A DNA stretch of 64,000 nt, from contig NZ_CP121661.1 in the NCBI RefSeq assembly GCF_029714365.1, forward strand, positions 62,001 to 126,000, given 5' to 3'. Of this stretch, positions 27,319 to 36,417 are shown one piece after another. Numbering within the stretch: position 1 is the first letter of the stretch; every line of letters begins with the position of its first letter. Under the pieces are notes generated by a model, which was not told where the DNA came from, did not search any database, and saw only the letters and a program-made list of their open reading frames with translations. The position numbers and the translations under genes were made by a program. The DNA is from Sinorhizobium terangae. Its GTDB lineage: Bacteria > Pseudomonadota > Alphaproteobacteria > Rhizobiales > Rhizobiaceae.

Positions 27319-30006
27319 ATGCGTTTAGTATTCGGGTTGTCTGCGGATGGCCGCGTGTATCCCGAGGCGACTGGGGTGGTAGGCGCCATCGACGCAGCGG
27401 TCGTAGGCCCTGCAGGTCTAATCAGCGTGCTGGAGGGCCAGCTCGGGCTCCTCGGCCCGATCGTTTCGCGTGCGGCGCGGATCGCAAGCTATCTCCCCAA
27501 GCTTCGAGCTGCGGGCAAAGGTCGCTTCTGGATTGCATCCTTTGAGAAGGATCCTTGGGCAACAGCAGCAACCTTGCTGCAATGGCGCGATAATCTCATT
27601 GCGGCAGGATGGCATGGAAAACCGGTTGGGACGGGAAGGATTGACGATCTCGCCGCGGCCGAGAATGCCGGAACGAGCTTGCCGCTTGGCCTTGCAGATC
27701 GCGCGGTTCAGCTGCTGCAAGCATTGCCAAGTCGTTCCGGCCTGCGTCTTAAACGGCTCACGCTGGCTGAACCGCGAGCTCTGCTTCCCCCGCTGTGGCT
27801 GCGGTTGGTGGACGCACTGGAGGCCGCCGGCGTCTCGATCGATCAGCACGAAGGCTGCGTACCGGCCGTGGAAGGGTCCGACCTTCGCAAGGTGCAGGGG
27901 GCTCTTGCCGGGGAACCGCCGGAACCGCTCGAGGGAGACGGCACTTTCGTCGTTGTTGAGGCCAACACGGAACTGATGGCTGCGGAAGCAGTCGCCGATT
28001 GGCTGGCGACCGGTTCTGCTGAGGAGGGTGCGGGCACCGTTGTGTTGGCCCCGGACGGAGACACGGCCTTGCTCGATCATGCGCTGGCTGCGCGTGGCCT
28101 TCCGGCGCTTGGCCTCTCAGCCGCATCACCCTGGCGTGGCGCGCTGCAGGTACTGCCACTCGCCTTCGCCGCTGCTTGGCGACCATTCGATCCGCGAGTG
28201 CTGCTCAACCTTCTTATGCTTCCTCGACCGCCGATCTCCCGTTGGGCGGCAAAGCGTCTGGCCCGTGCACTGAGCTCGGAGCCAGGAATCGGTGGTGCGG
28301 CTTGGCTTAATGCTTGGGCCGAGATTGAAGCGCGGCTCCTGGAGATGCACACCGAGCTTGAATCAAAGGACGCGAACAAGAAAGTTGATGCCGTACTCGC
28401 CGAATGGCGCATGTGGACGGATGTCGGCCGTTTCGACAGGAGTGTGGGAATTCCGATGGTCGAGGCGCAAGCGATCGCCGGTCGAGTGGCCGCATGGGCG
28501 ATGCGCGCGGATGCTGGACGCAACGACAGGCTCTTGCTGGCCGTCGCTGCAGCCGCGGGTGCTGTGGTGGATGCCCTCACTCGCCTGGAGCAGGAGGTCG
28601 TCTCGGCCTTGCTGCTGGAGCGAATCGTCGGCCAAGTGCTTTCGGAGGGTGTTGTTAATCCGGATCATGTTCCCGAAGCAGGAAGCGTTCGTACCGTGCG
28701 CGCGCCCGGAGCGTTGTGGTCGGCGGCGCCGCGGGTGGTCTGGTGGGGCTTCGTTGGCCCAGGCGAACGGCTCGCCCACGAACCTTGGGATAGCAACGAG
28801 GTCAAGGCTCTCGAGGCCGCAGGTGTGACCTTAGAGTCGTCAGCCGAGGCGGCGCGCAGGATTGGGGCTGGCTATACCCAGGTTCTACAGCGCACGGCAG
28901 AACGGCTGATTTTCGTGCGGCCGGCGCTTTTGCGGGACGAACAGACCACAGTGCATCCTCTTGCCCATCAATTGAAACCCATTCTTGAGGGCGCCGGCGA
29001 AGGAGTGACGTTCAAGGCCGAGCGTCTGCTGCGCGAGCCAGACGCGGCACTTGCCGGACGCCATCTCACCCGTCAGGCTAGCGAAACCAAGGATCCGCCC
29101 GGCGGCGTCGCGACGTGGACCTTGCCGGGTAGCACCGCGACCGCCTTCATGGAAGGGCGGCGTGAGAGCGCAACCTCGCTTGGTCGACTTTTGAACTGCC
29201 AGTTCGGTTGGTTTGCCCACGATGTCTTGGGCCTGCGGCCCGGGCGCTTCGCTGAAATTCCAGGGCCAGATCAGCTCTTTGGCAATCTCGCCCATGAGAT
29301 CGCACGAAGGTTGCTCCCTCCCGGACCGCCACCGCCGATGGGTGGTGTGCGCACCGGCGCCACGGAACTCTTCGAAACTCTGCTGCCACAGATCGCGGCG
29401 CCGCTGCTGCAGCCCGAGCACGCGGGTGAGCTCTCTTCTGCGCGCGAACTCGTGCCGGCTGCATTGGAATCGCTCGTGCGTTTGCTGCATGAGCGCGACT
29501 TGGAAGTCGTTGGCTCGGAACTTGAACGGGAGGGTTCTCACCAAGGTCTCAGCCTTCACGGGAGACTGGATCTGCTTGTGCGCCGTGGCTCGCAAGTCGC
29601 GGTACTGGATCTGAAATGGACCCGATCCGAGCGGCGTTACCTGGAGCAGATCGCCGACGGGAGTGCGGTTCAATTGGCCGTGTACCGCGCGATCTCGGCG
29701 GAAACCGGAACTAAGGGCACCGGAGGCTACTTCCTGCTGCGTCAGCGCCGGATCCTGGCCGGCGGGGGTTCGATCTTGACTGATCATCCGATCGAGTCCG
29801 AGCGCACGGACACCGAAACGCTCGACATGGTCGCAGGTGATTGGAAGCGCTGGCGTGATCTTGCGTCGTCAGGCGTGCTGGTGGCGGCCGGATTTGAGGA
29901 CGTGGTCAACGACCGGCTTGAGGGTCTCGAGTTCGAGGCGCCGAAAGAGCCTTGCCGTTTCTGTGATTTGACGAGCCTCTGCCGCGTCCAAGTGGAGACC
30001 ATCTGA
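27319..30006 (+). CDS. AddB-like nuclease with iron-sulfur cluster motif
   Basis: 895 residues; ATG 27319 follows GGGGCTGGAAGT. The N-terminal ~500 residues look like an inactivated helicase fold, as in AddB. The C-terminal part is a RecB-family PD-(D/E)XK nuclease: NLAHEIARRLLP with the conserved His, then LHGRLDLLVRRG and VAVLDLKWTRS giving Asp...Asp-x-Lys. Four cysteines, 627, 879, 882 and 888 (LLNCQFGW and PCRFCDLTSLCRV), reproduce the C...CxxCxxxxxC iron-sulfur staple of AddB-type nucleases. The stop overlaps the next ATG (TGATG). Whether it serves recombination or phage defence is unknown; the WYL regulator favours defence. Confidence 0.8.
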   Translation: MRLVFGLSADGRVYPEATGVVGAIDAAVVGPAGLISVLEGQLGLLGPIVSRAARIASYLPKLRAAGKGRFWIASFEKDPWATAATLLQWRDNLIAAGWHGKPVGTGRIDDLAAAENAGTSLPLGLADRAVQLLQALPSRSGLRLKRLTLAEPRALLPPLWLRLVDALEAAGVSIDQHEGCVPAVEGSDLRKVQGALAGEPPEPLEGDGTFVVVEANTELMAAEAVADWLATGSAEEGAGTVVLAPDGDTALLDHALAARGLPALGLSAASPWRGALQVLPLAFAAAWRPFDPRVLLNLLMLPRPPISRWAAKRLARALSSEPGIGGAAWLNAWAEIEARLLEMHTELESKDANKKVDAVLAEWRMWTDVGRFDRSVGIPMVEAQAIAGRVAAWAMRADAGRNDRLLLAVAAAAGAVVDALTRLEQEVVSALLLERIVGQVLSEGVVNPDHVPEAGSVRTVRAPGALWSAAPRVVWWGFVGPGERLAHEPWDSNEVKALEAAGVTLESSAEAARRIGAGYTQVLQRTAERLIFVRPALLRDEQTTVHPLAHQLKPILEGAGEGVTFKAERLLREPDAALAGRHLTRQASETKDPPGGVATWTLPGSTATAFMEGRRESATSLGRLLNCQFGWFAHDVLGLRPGRFAEIPGPDQLFGNLAHEIARRLLPPGPPPPMGGVRTGATELFETLLPQIAAPLLQPEHAGELSSARELVPAALESLVRLLHERDLEVVGSELEREGSHQGLSLHGRLDLLVRRGSQVAVLDLKWTRSERRYLEQIADGSAVQLAVYRAISAETGTKGTGGYFLLRQRRILAGGGSILTDHPIESERTDTETLDMVAGDWKRWRDLASSGVLVAAGFEDVVNDRLEGLEFEAPKEPCRFCDLTSLCRVQVETI

Positions 30007-33000
30007 TGCGTCGACTGAACACCATCACCGCAGCCGCCGGCGCCGGCAAAACCACCCGCATTGTTGCCGACATCGCGCGCGAGGTCACTATCCGTGCACC
30101 GGAAGAAATCCTAGCCACGACGTTCACGATCAAGGCGGCTGACGAACTTGTCGAGCGCGCTCGCGCGAAGCTCTTCGAAGGGGGGAATGTGGAAGAGGCG
30201 GCCCGCCTTCTCGGAGCACGCTTCGGCACCGTCAACGCCGTCTGCGGCCACATCGTCAGTGATTTTGCGATCGATCTGGGACGATCACCGTCAACGAGCG
30301 TCATCGGCGAAGGCAACGAGGCCTTGGTCTTCAGTGTGGCAGCGGATGCCGCCATTGCGGCAAGAGCCGGAGTGCTGAATCCGCTTGCGGAACGCTTCGG
30401 TTATAACGACCCCAGGCGTCCGGATAGCGGTGAGCCACCGGACTGGCGGCGCACGGTGCGAGCGATCGTGACTCTGGCCAGGGCCAACGGTCTCGATGCT
30501 GCAGGCTTATTAGCTTCGGCAGAACGGTCGGTTGAAACATATCGAACACTCCTGCCGTCGCCGGTCGCTGACGGCGCTGCCCTGGACGCAGCGCTCACCG
30601 CGGCGCTGGCAGCCGCCATGGCTGCTCGACCGGCACAGCCGAGCGCGACCGCGGCAAAGGACCTGCCGACCATTCGCGCCGCTCATGAGCGCGCCTCGCG
30701 TGGGGAGGTGCTCAATTGGTCAACTTGGGCAAAACTGACCAAGGTCAGCTGCGCGCGGACCAAGGATGGGCCGGCCTACGCGGAAGCCTTGGCCGATCTG
30801 GTTGCCGCGGCCGGACGCCACGTGGATCACCCACGTTTGCGGGGCGAGACCGAGCAGTTCATCCTTGAGACGTTCACTTGCGCCGCGGAGGCCCTGACGG
30901 CCTATCACAACTGGAAGGCAGAGCGCGGTCTTCTCGACTTCACGGATCAGGAGGCGCTCGCGCTTGAGGTGTTGAAGGATCCCGTTCGCGTTGGGCGACT
31001 GCGCGAGCGCGTTGGCCGCGTGTTCGTGGATGAGTTTCAGGATTCGAGCCCCCTGCAGCTCGCCGTGTTCACGGCTTTGGCGGAGGTCGCCGAAGAAAGC
31101 ACCTGGGTCGGCGACCCGAAGCAGGCAATCTATGGCTTCCGCGGAGCCGATACGGAACTCACCCAAGCCGCTTTCACCGGCTCGGGCGTCGCTGCAAATC
31201 CGCAGGACGTGCTTTCGAAGTCCTGGCGCAGCCGCCCCGGAATAATCAAGCTGTCGAACGCCTTGTTTACTCCGGCATTCGAACGAATGGGGCTGGCGGC
31301 GGCCCAGCATGCGTTCTCTGGCGCGGCCCGATCGGACGTCGAGTTCGACCGCCCACCGATCGCTTGGTGGCCGCTCCTGGGCAAAGTCGAAGAGCAGGCG
31401 CAAGCCTTGGCCGAGGGAATTCGCCAGTGCCTGGCGGATACCTGGCAGTGGACGGTCGAAGGAGTTCGCCGCGAGCATCGACCCCTTCGCTCGGGAGATA
31501 TCGCTGTCCTTTGCCGTACGAATACCGACGTGGCCCGTTTCGCTCGGGCACTGAGTCGAGCTGGCTTGCCAGTGGCGGTGGAGCGTTTCGGACTCGTGCG
31601 CACCCCCCATGTCGAACTTGTGCTCGCAGCTTGCCGTTTGGTGGCAGACGCGACTGACCGGCTGGCGCTCGCAGAACTCGCCCGGTTTTTCGGTGGCGAT
31701 CCGGAATCGGATGACTGGTTGCATGCAGCCGCCGCCGAAGACTCGGCTGCGGCGCTGCGCGCAAGAGTTCCCGTCGCGGACGAGCTTGAGCGACTCCGCG
31801 AGCGCACACTCAATCTTACGCCCGTCGAACTGATAGACTCAGTGCTCGCCCTGCCGGCGCTGATGGAGCAGATCGAGCAATGGGGCGACCCGGCGATCCG
31901 TTTCGACGACCTCGAGGCGCTTCGCGGCTTTGCCGCCGCCTATGAAGGCGAATGCGCCGCGTCCGGCGCACCGGCGACGCTGCAAGGCTTGCTTCTCAGT
32001 CTCGATGGCGCTGATCCAAAGCGACCGCCGAGCCTCGCCAAAGATGCAATCCAGGTTATAACCTATCATGGCGCAAAGGGCCTGGAATGGCCCATGACCG
32101 TCCTGACGGGGCTTGCGTGGGAACCACGGGCACGGCTGTTCGAGCCGATCGCGGAGGTCGATGGCGCGCTCGACTGGCGGGCACCTCTCGAACGGCGCTG
32201 GATTCGTTTCTGGCCATGGCCTTATGGCCAATCTGGTAAAGACAGCGCCCTCGAAGTCGCTGCGTTCGCTTGCGAACTCGGCCAGTCTGCCTGGCGCCGC
32301 GCCGTGCATGAAGACATCCGGCTCCTGTATGTGGGGGTAACCCGCGCTCGTGATTACCTTGTACTTGCACCGCCTGCCAAAGGGACGTTGAACTGGCTGA
32401 AATTGCTGGACGAGCCTGATGCCGCTCCACACGTCGTTCCGCCAGCGGCGGACGACAATCTGTTGGGCGTGGGTGACCAAACCTTTGTTGCGGATGTCCG
32501 GCCCCTTGCAGCGAAGGAAGCGCCGGAGGAACGATATCCGCAGCCGTCTTTCGTGCGGCCGCGAGGCGCTCCGGTAGATCGGTTGCCGCTGTACCTACGG
32601 CCCAGCCAGGCGGAGGGCGGCGATTGGAGGGTCGTGGAACGCGTGAGCCTCGGGGGGCGGTTGCCGATCGATCGGGTCGCAGACATGGCGGCGGTCGGCG
32701 AAGCCTTGCACGCCATCATCGCGTACGATGATGTCAACCGGGACCCAGCACAGCGGCTGGAGGACGCCGACGCGACGCTCGCGCGTTGGGGGGTCAAGGG
32801 GTTCGCCGCGGTCGATGCATTGACCGCGTCCGACAGGCTTTCTGCCTGGCTCCGAACCCGTTGGCCCAATGGCAATATGTTGCACGAAGCCCCCGTGACG
32901 GCCCGGTTCGGTGATCAGCTCGTTCAAGGCAGGATCGACTTGCTCGTCGACTACGGCCATGGCTCGGCCATTGTCGACCATAAGAGCTTCCCCGGCCGCA

Positions 33001-33170
33001 TGGATCATTGGGAGGGGCACGCCCTCCTGCACGCCCCTCAGCTCGGGCTTTACAGCGACGCCGTAGCTGCGGTCTCGGGCCGAAGGTGCGACCAGCTATG
33101 GATTCATATGCCAATCGTTGGCGCGCTACTGCGCGTGATGGCGCACGGTCATGGAGGTGCTGAATGCTAG
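30006..33170 (+). CDS. AddA/UvrD-like superfamily 1 helicase-nuclease
   Basis: 1,054 residues. Walker A AAAGAGKTTRI is at 9-19 (Lys 15). LATTFTIKAADELVERA is motif Ia. RVFVDEFQDSSPLQ is Walker B, VGDPKQAIYGFRGADTE is motif III, VITYHGAKGLEWPMTVLTG is motif V, and LLYVGVTRARDYLVL is motif VI. The last ~150 residues hold a RecB-type nuclease, with GRIDLLVDYGHGSAIVDHKSF giving the Asp...Asp-x-Lys triad. Start and upstream stop overlap by one base. With the AddB-like protein it would make a two-subunit, two-nuclease enzyme that resects DNA ends. Confidence 0.85.
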   Translation: MRRLNTITAAAGAGKTTRIVADIAREVTIRAPEEILATTFTIKAADELVERARAKLFEGGNVEEAARLLGARFGTVNAVCGHIVSDFAIDLGRSPSTSVIGEGNEALVFSVAADAAIAARAGVLNPLAERFGYNDPRRPDSGEPPDWRRTVRAIVTLARANGLDAAGLLASAERSVETYRTLLPSPVADGAALDAALTAALAAAMAARPAQPSATAAKDLPTIRAAHERASRGEVLNWSTWAKLTKVSCARTKDGPAYAEALADLVAAAGRHVDHPRLRGETEQFILETFTCAAEALTAYHNWKAERGLLDFTDQEALALEVLKDPVRVGRLRERVGRVFVDEFQDSSPLQLAVFTALAEVAEESTWVGDPKQAIYGFRGADTELTQAAFTGSGVAANPQDVLSKSWRSRPGIIKLSNALFTPAFERMGLAAAQHAFSGAARSDVEFDRPPIAWWPLLGKVEEQAQALAEGIRQCLADTWQWTVEGVRREHRPLRSGDIAVLCRTNTDVARFARALSRAGLPVAVERFGLVRTPHVELVLAACRLVADATDRLALAELARFFGGDPESDDWLHAAAAEDSAAALRARVPVADELERLRERTLNLTPVELIDSVLALPALMEQIEQWGDPAIRFDDLEALRGFAAAYEGECAASGAPATLQGLLLSLDGADPKRPPSLAKDAIQVITYHGAKGLEWPMTVLTGLAWEPRARLFEPIAEVDGALDWRAPLERRWIRFWPWPYGQSGKDSALEVAAFACELGQSAWRRAVHEDIRLLYVGVTRARDYLVLAPPAKGTLNWLKLLDEPDAAPHVVPPAADDNLLGVGDQTFVADVRPLAAKEAPEERYPQPSFVRPRGAPVDRLPLYLRPSQAEGGDWRVVERVSLGGRLPIDRVADMAAVGEALHAIIAYDDVNRDPAQRLEDADATLARWGVKGFAAVDALTASDRLSAWLRTRWPNGNMLHEAPVTARFGDQLVQGRIDLLVDYGHGSAIVDHKSFPGRMDHWEGHALLHAPQLGLYSDAVAAVSGRRCDQLWIHMPIVGALLRVMAHGHGGAEC

Positions 33171-33467
33171 TAGTTCAAAGCGGCATGCTGCGCGCCTTTC
33201 AACACGGTGCTTCGGTTAACCGTAACGGTGGGGTGTCATCTAACGTGCTCGACTAAAGGTGGATTTTCTGCTCAACTCTCGCGAGGGGAAGGGAACATTC
33301 AAGCGACTGAGCGGAACCCGCTGGCATTTGGTCGATCTGGCTGTTTGTCGTAAGCGTTTGGCGGACGCAAACTAGGTCAACCGACTGCGACGGGGTTCGC
33401 TGCGAAATTTTGGAATTGCCGACACAAATCCCTCCCGCATCACTGGAGGCGGCAATGCCGTGCACCA
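33171..33467. other. Intergenic, nothing convincing
   Basis: About 300 bases between the helicase-nuclease and the DGQHR gene. It contains a short palindrome, CGGTTAACCG, near 33,210, but no gene or clear terminator. Confidence 0.35.
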
Positions 33468-35009
33468 ATGGATTTAATTGATGATCATATTGCATACACC
33501 GAACCTCATATCCGGCCGGTCCTACTTGGACTAAGGGCTGCAATTAGGGGTCTTGACCCGCGAATAGTCGAACGCGCAACACCTGCGCAGCGCATAGTTT
33601 ACCTCATCGATCGCATCTTCGCGGAAGTGAAGGTGCAGAAGGGTTGCGTGCTTGTCCGTTTCTTCGACAGACGTATTCCAGATCCCGAGCGGCGAGTTCG
33701 GCACATCGAACATGCCCGGAAAAATGGCTGGCAGCACGACAAGGAAATTCGTCTGTACGAACTGAATTCCGTGGATTACGCAATGCAGTTTATATCGGCG
33801 TCCTTAGGAATAGTCGGCCCGCCGCTTGTTTCAAATAATTCTTTTCCCGTCAGAAACTTACCAAAATCTGAGGTGCCTATGTCAACTACCATTACCATTC
33901 CCGCAGCTCGTGTTCGTCAGGGTGATTTGACGTTGTATGCGACTGCGCTCAAGGTTAGAGATCTGATCCGCCCCGGGTTCTATACTGTCGAGACGCTTGA
34001 CCCGTCTGACACGGACGACAAGGGATACCAAAGGCTCCTAAACAAGAGTCGCGCGAGAAAACTCGCGGACTACGTTGTGAAAGGCCAGGACGCGCGGGAC
34101 GCGTTCCTACCCACATCGGTATTTCTTGCGACGGACAAGACTGTTCCGTTCGACGAAAACGGAAATACTATTACCATTGATGTCGCGAAGGTCGGCCCGT
34201 TCAATGTCGTCGACGGACAACATCGGCTCGAGGGATTGAAGGTTGCCTCAGAGAAGGATTCGCGCGTCCTTGATTTCGAAGTGCCGGTTAACGTGGCCAT
34301 CAATCTTCCGACGCTGCATCAGATGTGCCACTTCCTGATCGTCAACTCGACGCAAAAGAGCGTCGATAAGTCGGTCGAGCAACGAATTGTGGCGAGATTG
34401 ACCGAAGCGTTGGATGTTGAGGACATCCCGAGTTTGCCGCGATGGATCCTCAATACAGTGGAAAAAGGAGAAGTTGAGAGAGCTATAAGATATGTAGACT
34501 TTCTCAATGACCAGCCAGACTCCCCCTGGTACGACAAGATTCGTAAGGCGAATGATGACGCTGGGCCTGGACGGATCAACCAGAGCAGCTTCGCGAAGTC
34601 AATTCTAAAGTATGTGCTGACCGCAAATAATCCGATCTCAGCCATAATGGACTTCGATAAAGAAAGAAGAATATTTTTGAATTATTGGAAAGCGATTTCT
34701 TCCATCCTTGATGATGGCAATTCAGAAACTCTATACAAGTACGGTGGCGTGGAGCTGTTCTGCCAATTCTCAGTTCCGTTTTTCATGAAGCTGCAAACCA
34801 GCGGCAACTACCGGGTGGAGACCATGGAAACCCTACTGCAGTCCTGCTTCGACAACGTCGAGGGAGAGTATGCCGGAGTGGGGCATCCGGAATGGTGGCG
34901 CACGGGCGGGCAGGCTGGCCGGTTGAACTCTGGAGCACTTCGCCTGGTGTCGAACGAAATGGCCAAGGCACTGAACAAATCTTCTATGGCTGAAACGATC
35001 CAGATATGA
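33468..35009 (+). CDS. DGQHR-domain protein with DUF5655-like N-terminus
   Basis: 513 residues. Residues ~1-115 (RIVYLIDRIFAEVKVQKGCV, then KNGWQHDKEIRL, DYAMQFI) resemble a DUF5655 domain. After a linker, MSTTITIPAARVRQGD (ATG 33880) starts the DGQHR part, with FNVVDGQHRLEGLKVA at Asp 249-Arg 253 and FLIVNSTQKSVDKS. DGQHR proteins are related to DndB, the regulator of phosphorothioate DNA modification, and occur in defence islands. A GAGG before ATG 33880 allows a second, shorter product without the first domain. It overlaps the GIY-YIG gene by ATGA. Target and chemistry unknown. Confidence 0.75.
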   Translation: MDLIDDHIAYTEPHIRPVLLGLRAAIRGLDPRIVERATPAQRIVYLIDRIFAEVKVQKGCVLVRFFDRRIPDPERRVRHIEHARKNGWQHDKEIRLYELNSVDYAMQFISASLGIVGPPLVSNNSFPVRNLPKSEVPMSTTITIPAARVRQGDLTLYATALKVRDLIRPGFYTVETLDPSDTDDKGYQRLLNKSRARKLADYVVKGQDARDAFLPTSVFLATDKTVPFDENGNTITIDVAKVGPFNVVDGQHRLEGLKVASEKDSRVLDFEVPVNVAINLPTLHQMCHFLIVNSTQKSVDKSVEQRIVARLTEALDVEDIPSLPRWILNTVEKGEVERAIRYVDFLNDQPDSPWYDKIRKANDDAGPGRINQSSFAKSILKYVLTANNPISAIMDFDKERRIFLNYWKAISSILDDGNSETLYKYGGVELFCQFSVPFFMKLQTSGNYRVETMETLLQSCFDNVEGEYAGVGHPEWWRTGGQAGRLNSGALRLVSNEMAKALNKSSMAETIQI

Positions 35010-35344
35010 ATATTGGCGAATTGGTTCCCCGGCCAACGAAGAGGGAAGCGTTCCGTCGCAGCAGATTGCGCTTCATTCCAGACGGCAGTGGTTGCTACGT
35101 GCTGACGTCATTTGATGGGAATGTCCTTTACGTCGGCCTCACGAAGAATCTCAAGCGCCGAATGGGGCAGCACCTGGACAATCCGGAAAAGGTAAATGCC
35201 ACTAGCAACGGGCGGGCAGTGTGGTTTTCTTGGCTCGAATGCGACGATCTGAGCAAGGTGGAGAGAACGTGGATGAACATCTACGCCCAACATCATGGTA
35301 CGCTGCCGTTACTCAACAAGATCTATTCTGCTACGTCTTCATGA
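35006..35344 (+). CDS. GIY-YIG nuclease-domain protein
   Basis: 112 residues, ATGA overlap with the DGQHR gene. GCYVLTSFDGNVLYVGLTKN (residues ~29-48) is the GIY-YIG core, followed by LKRRMGQHL, with Arg and His in the right place, and a C-terminal Glu in LSKVERTWM. GIY-YIG enzymes cut one DNA strand using a divalent metal. It is a single small domain, so specificity probably comes from its coupled DGQHR partner (inference). Confidence 0.8.
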   Translation: MNIGELVPRPTKREAFRRSRLRFIPDGSGCYVLTSFDGNVLYVGLTKNLKRRMGQHLDNPEKVNATSNGRAVWFSWLECDDLSKVERTWMNIYAQHHGTLPLLNKIYSATSS

Positions 35345-35438
35345 GATGATCTTGCAAGACGGAATCATCATCTGGGAACGCTTGGAAAATAGTTTGAAAT
35401 AATTTCCAGTTTGCAGGAGAGCAGGCGGGTTTGGAGAA

Positions 35439-36389
35439 ATGGAATTACCGCGAAAATCCGTGCAGGAAGTCGAAATCGATCACTTGCTGGCCGAGGAGTT
35501 TGCATGTGATCCACTGTTTGCGCAGCGTTTCCTCTCTGGTTGTGGGCTCGGTTCTCTGAATTTTAGGACGATCACGGTCACTGTAGAGCCAAGCCTTGGC
35601 GGGGAAGGCTTCGGGGATCTGTTGGTCCAAGGCGAGGTGGACGCTAACCGTGTCGCGCTTCTAATCGAAGACAAGATCTCTGCCGCACCGGCAGTACGGC
35701 AGGCGTTGCGCTATTCGGCCTATGCTGGACGACTGCGAGCCCAAGGCTGGGATGCGGTCTGGACCATCCTCGTGGCCCCAGCGGCCTATACCGGCGAGCG
35801 GAAAAGTTACGACGCGAGTATCGATCTAGAGTCAGTCGCAAAGCTCATCTCATCACCGGATTCTGTGCGGCAGGAATATCGGCGCTCCATCATTGATCGC
35901 GCCATCCGGAAACGAATCGCGACGGGCGTGCAGATCCCCGACCTCGCTCTTCACCGGATGAAGTCGGAATATTTGGAGTTTGCAACCACCTGGTGTGCAA
36001 CGGAGGGAATTGCTTTCGATTTTCCGCCTCTTCGCCCCAGCTATTACGACGGCGATTCTTGGGTCGAGCCGATCCGTGATGCACGCTTGCCCACCCATGT
36101 CAAGCTTCGGCATCGCCTCTGGACTTCCGTCAAAGAACCTGGCGGCCAGGTGGACCTCATCGCATCACCCGCGGACGAAGACGAAATGGCGCGCTTCTTC
36201 GAGAACGCGCCGGAAGGGGCGATTGTTACCCCCTATTCAAGCGGAAAAGGTGTGCAGGCGTCGGTGCGCTTGCCCGAGATGCGGCAGGCGTCAGGCTTTG
36301 ATCGCGAAACTACGTCCGCCGCTTTTTCGGCAATGTGCAAACTCGTTCAATGGTACCTGGGCGTGGGGGCAAAGCAGGGCCTGCCATAA
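35439..36389 (+). CDS. PD-(D/E)XK nuclease-like protein
   Basis: 316 residues. Glu 12 (EVEIDHLLAEEF), Asp 60 (GFGDLLVQ) and Glu 77-x-Lys 79 (ALLIEDKI) fit the PD-(D/E)XK core, followed by QALRYSAYAGRLR, the helix that usually supports the site. The C-terminal half (~180-316) is of unknown fold. Related proteins occur as stand-alone restriction-like nucleases in defence islands. It lies 95 bases after the GIY-YIG gene and 28 bases before the helicase gene. Confidence 0.7.
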   Translation: MELPRKSVQEVEIDHLLAEEFACDPLFAQRFLSGCGLGSLNFRTITVTVEPSLGGEGFGDLLVQGEVDANRVALLIEDKISAAPAVRQALRYSAYAGRLRAQGWDAVWTILVAPAAYTGERKSYDASIDLESVAKLISSPDSVRQEYRRSIIDRAIRKRIATGVQIPDLALHRMKSEYLEFATTWCATEGIAFDFPPLRPSYYDGDSWVEPIRDARLPTHVKLRHRLWTSVKEPGGQVDLIASPADEDEMARFFENAPEGAIVTPYSSGKGVQASVRLPEMRQASGFDRETTSAAFSAMCKLVQWYLGVGAKQGLP

Positions 36390-36417
36390 GGCATGTCTTG
36401 TCCGGAGATTGGGCGAT

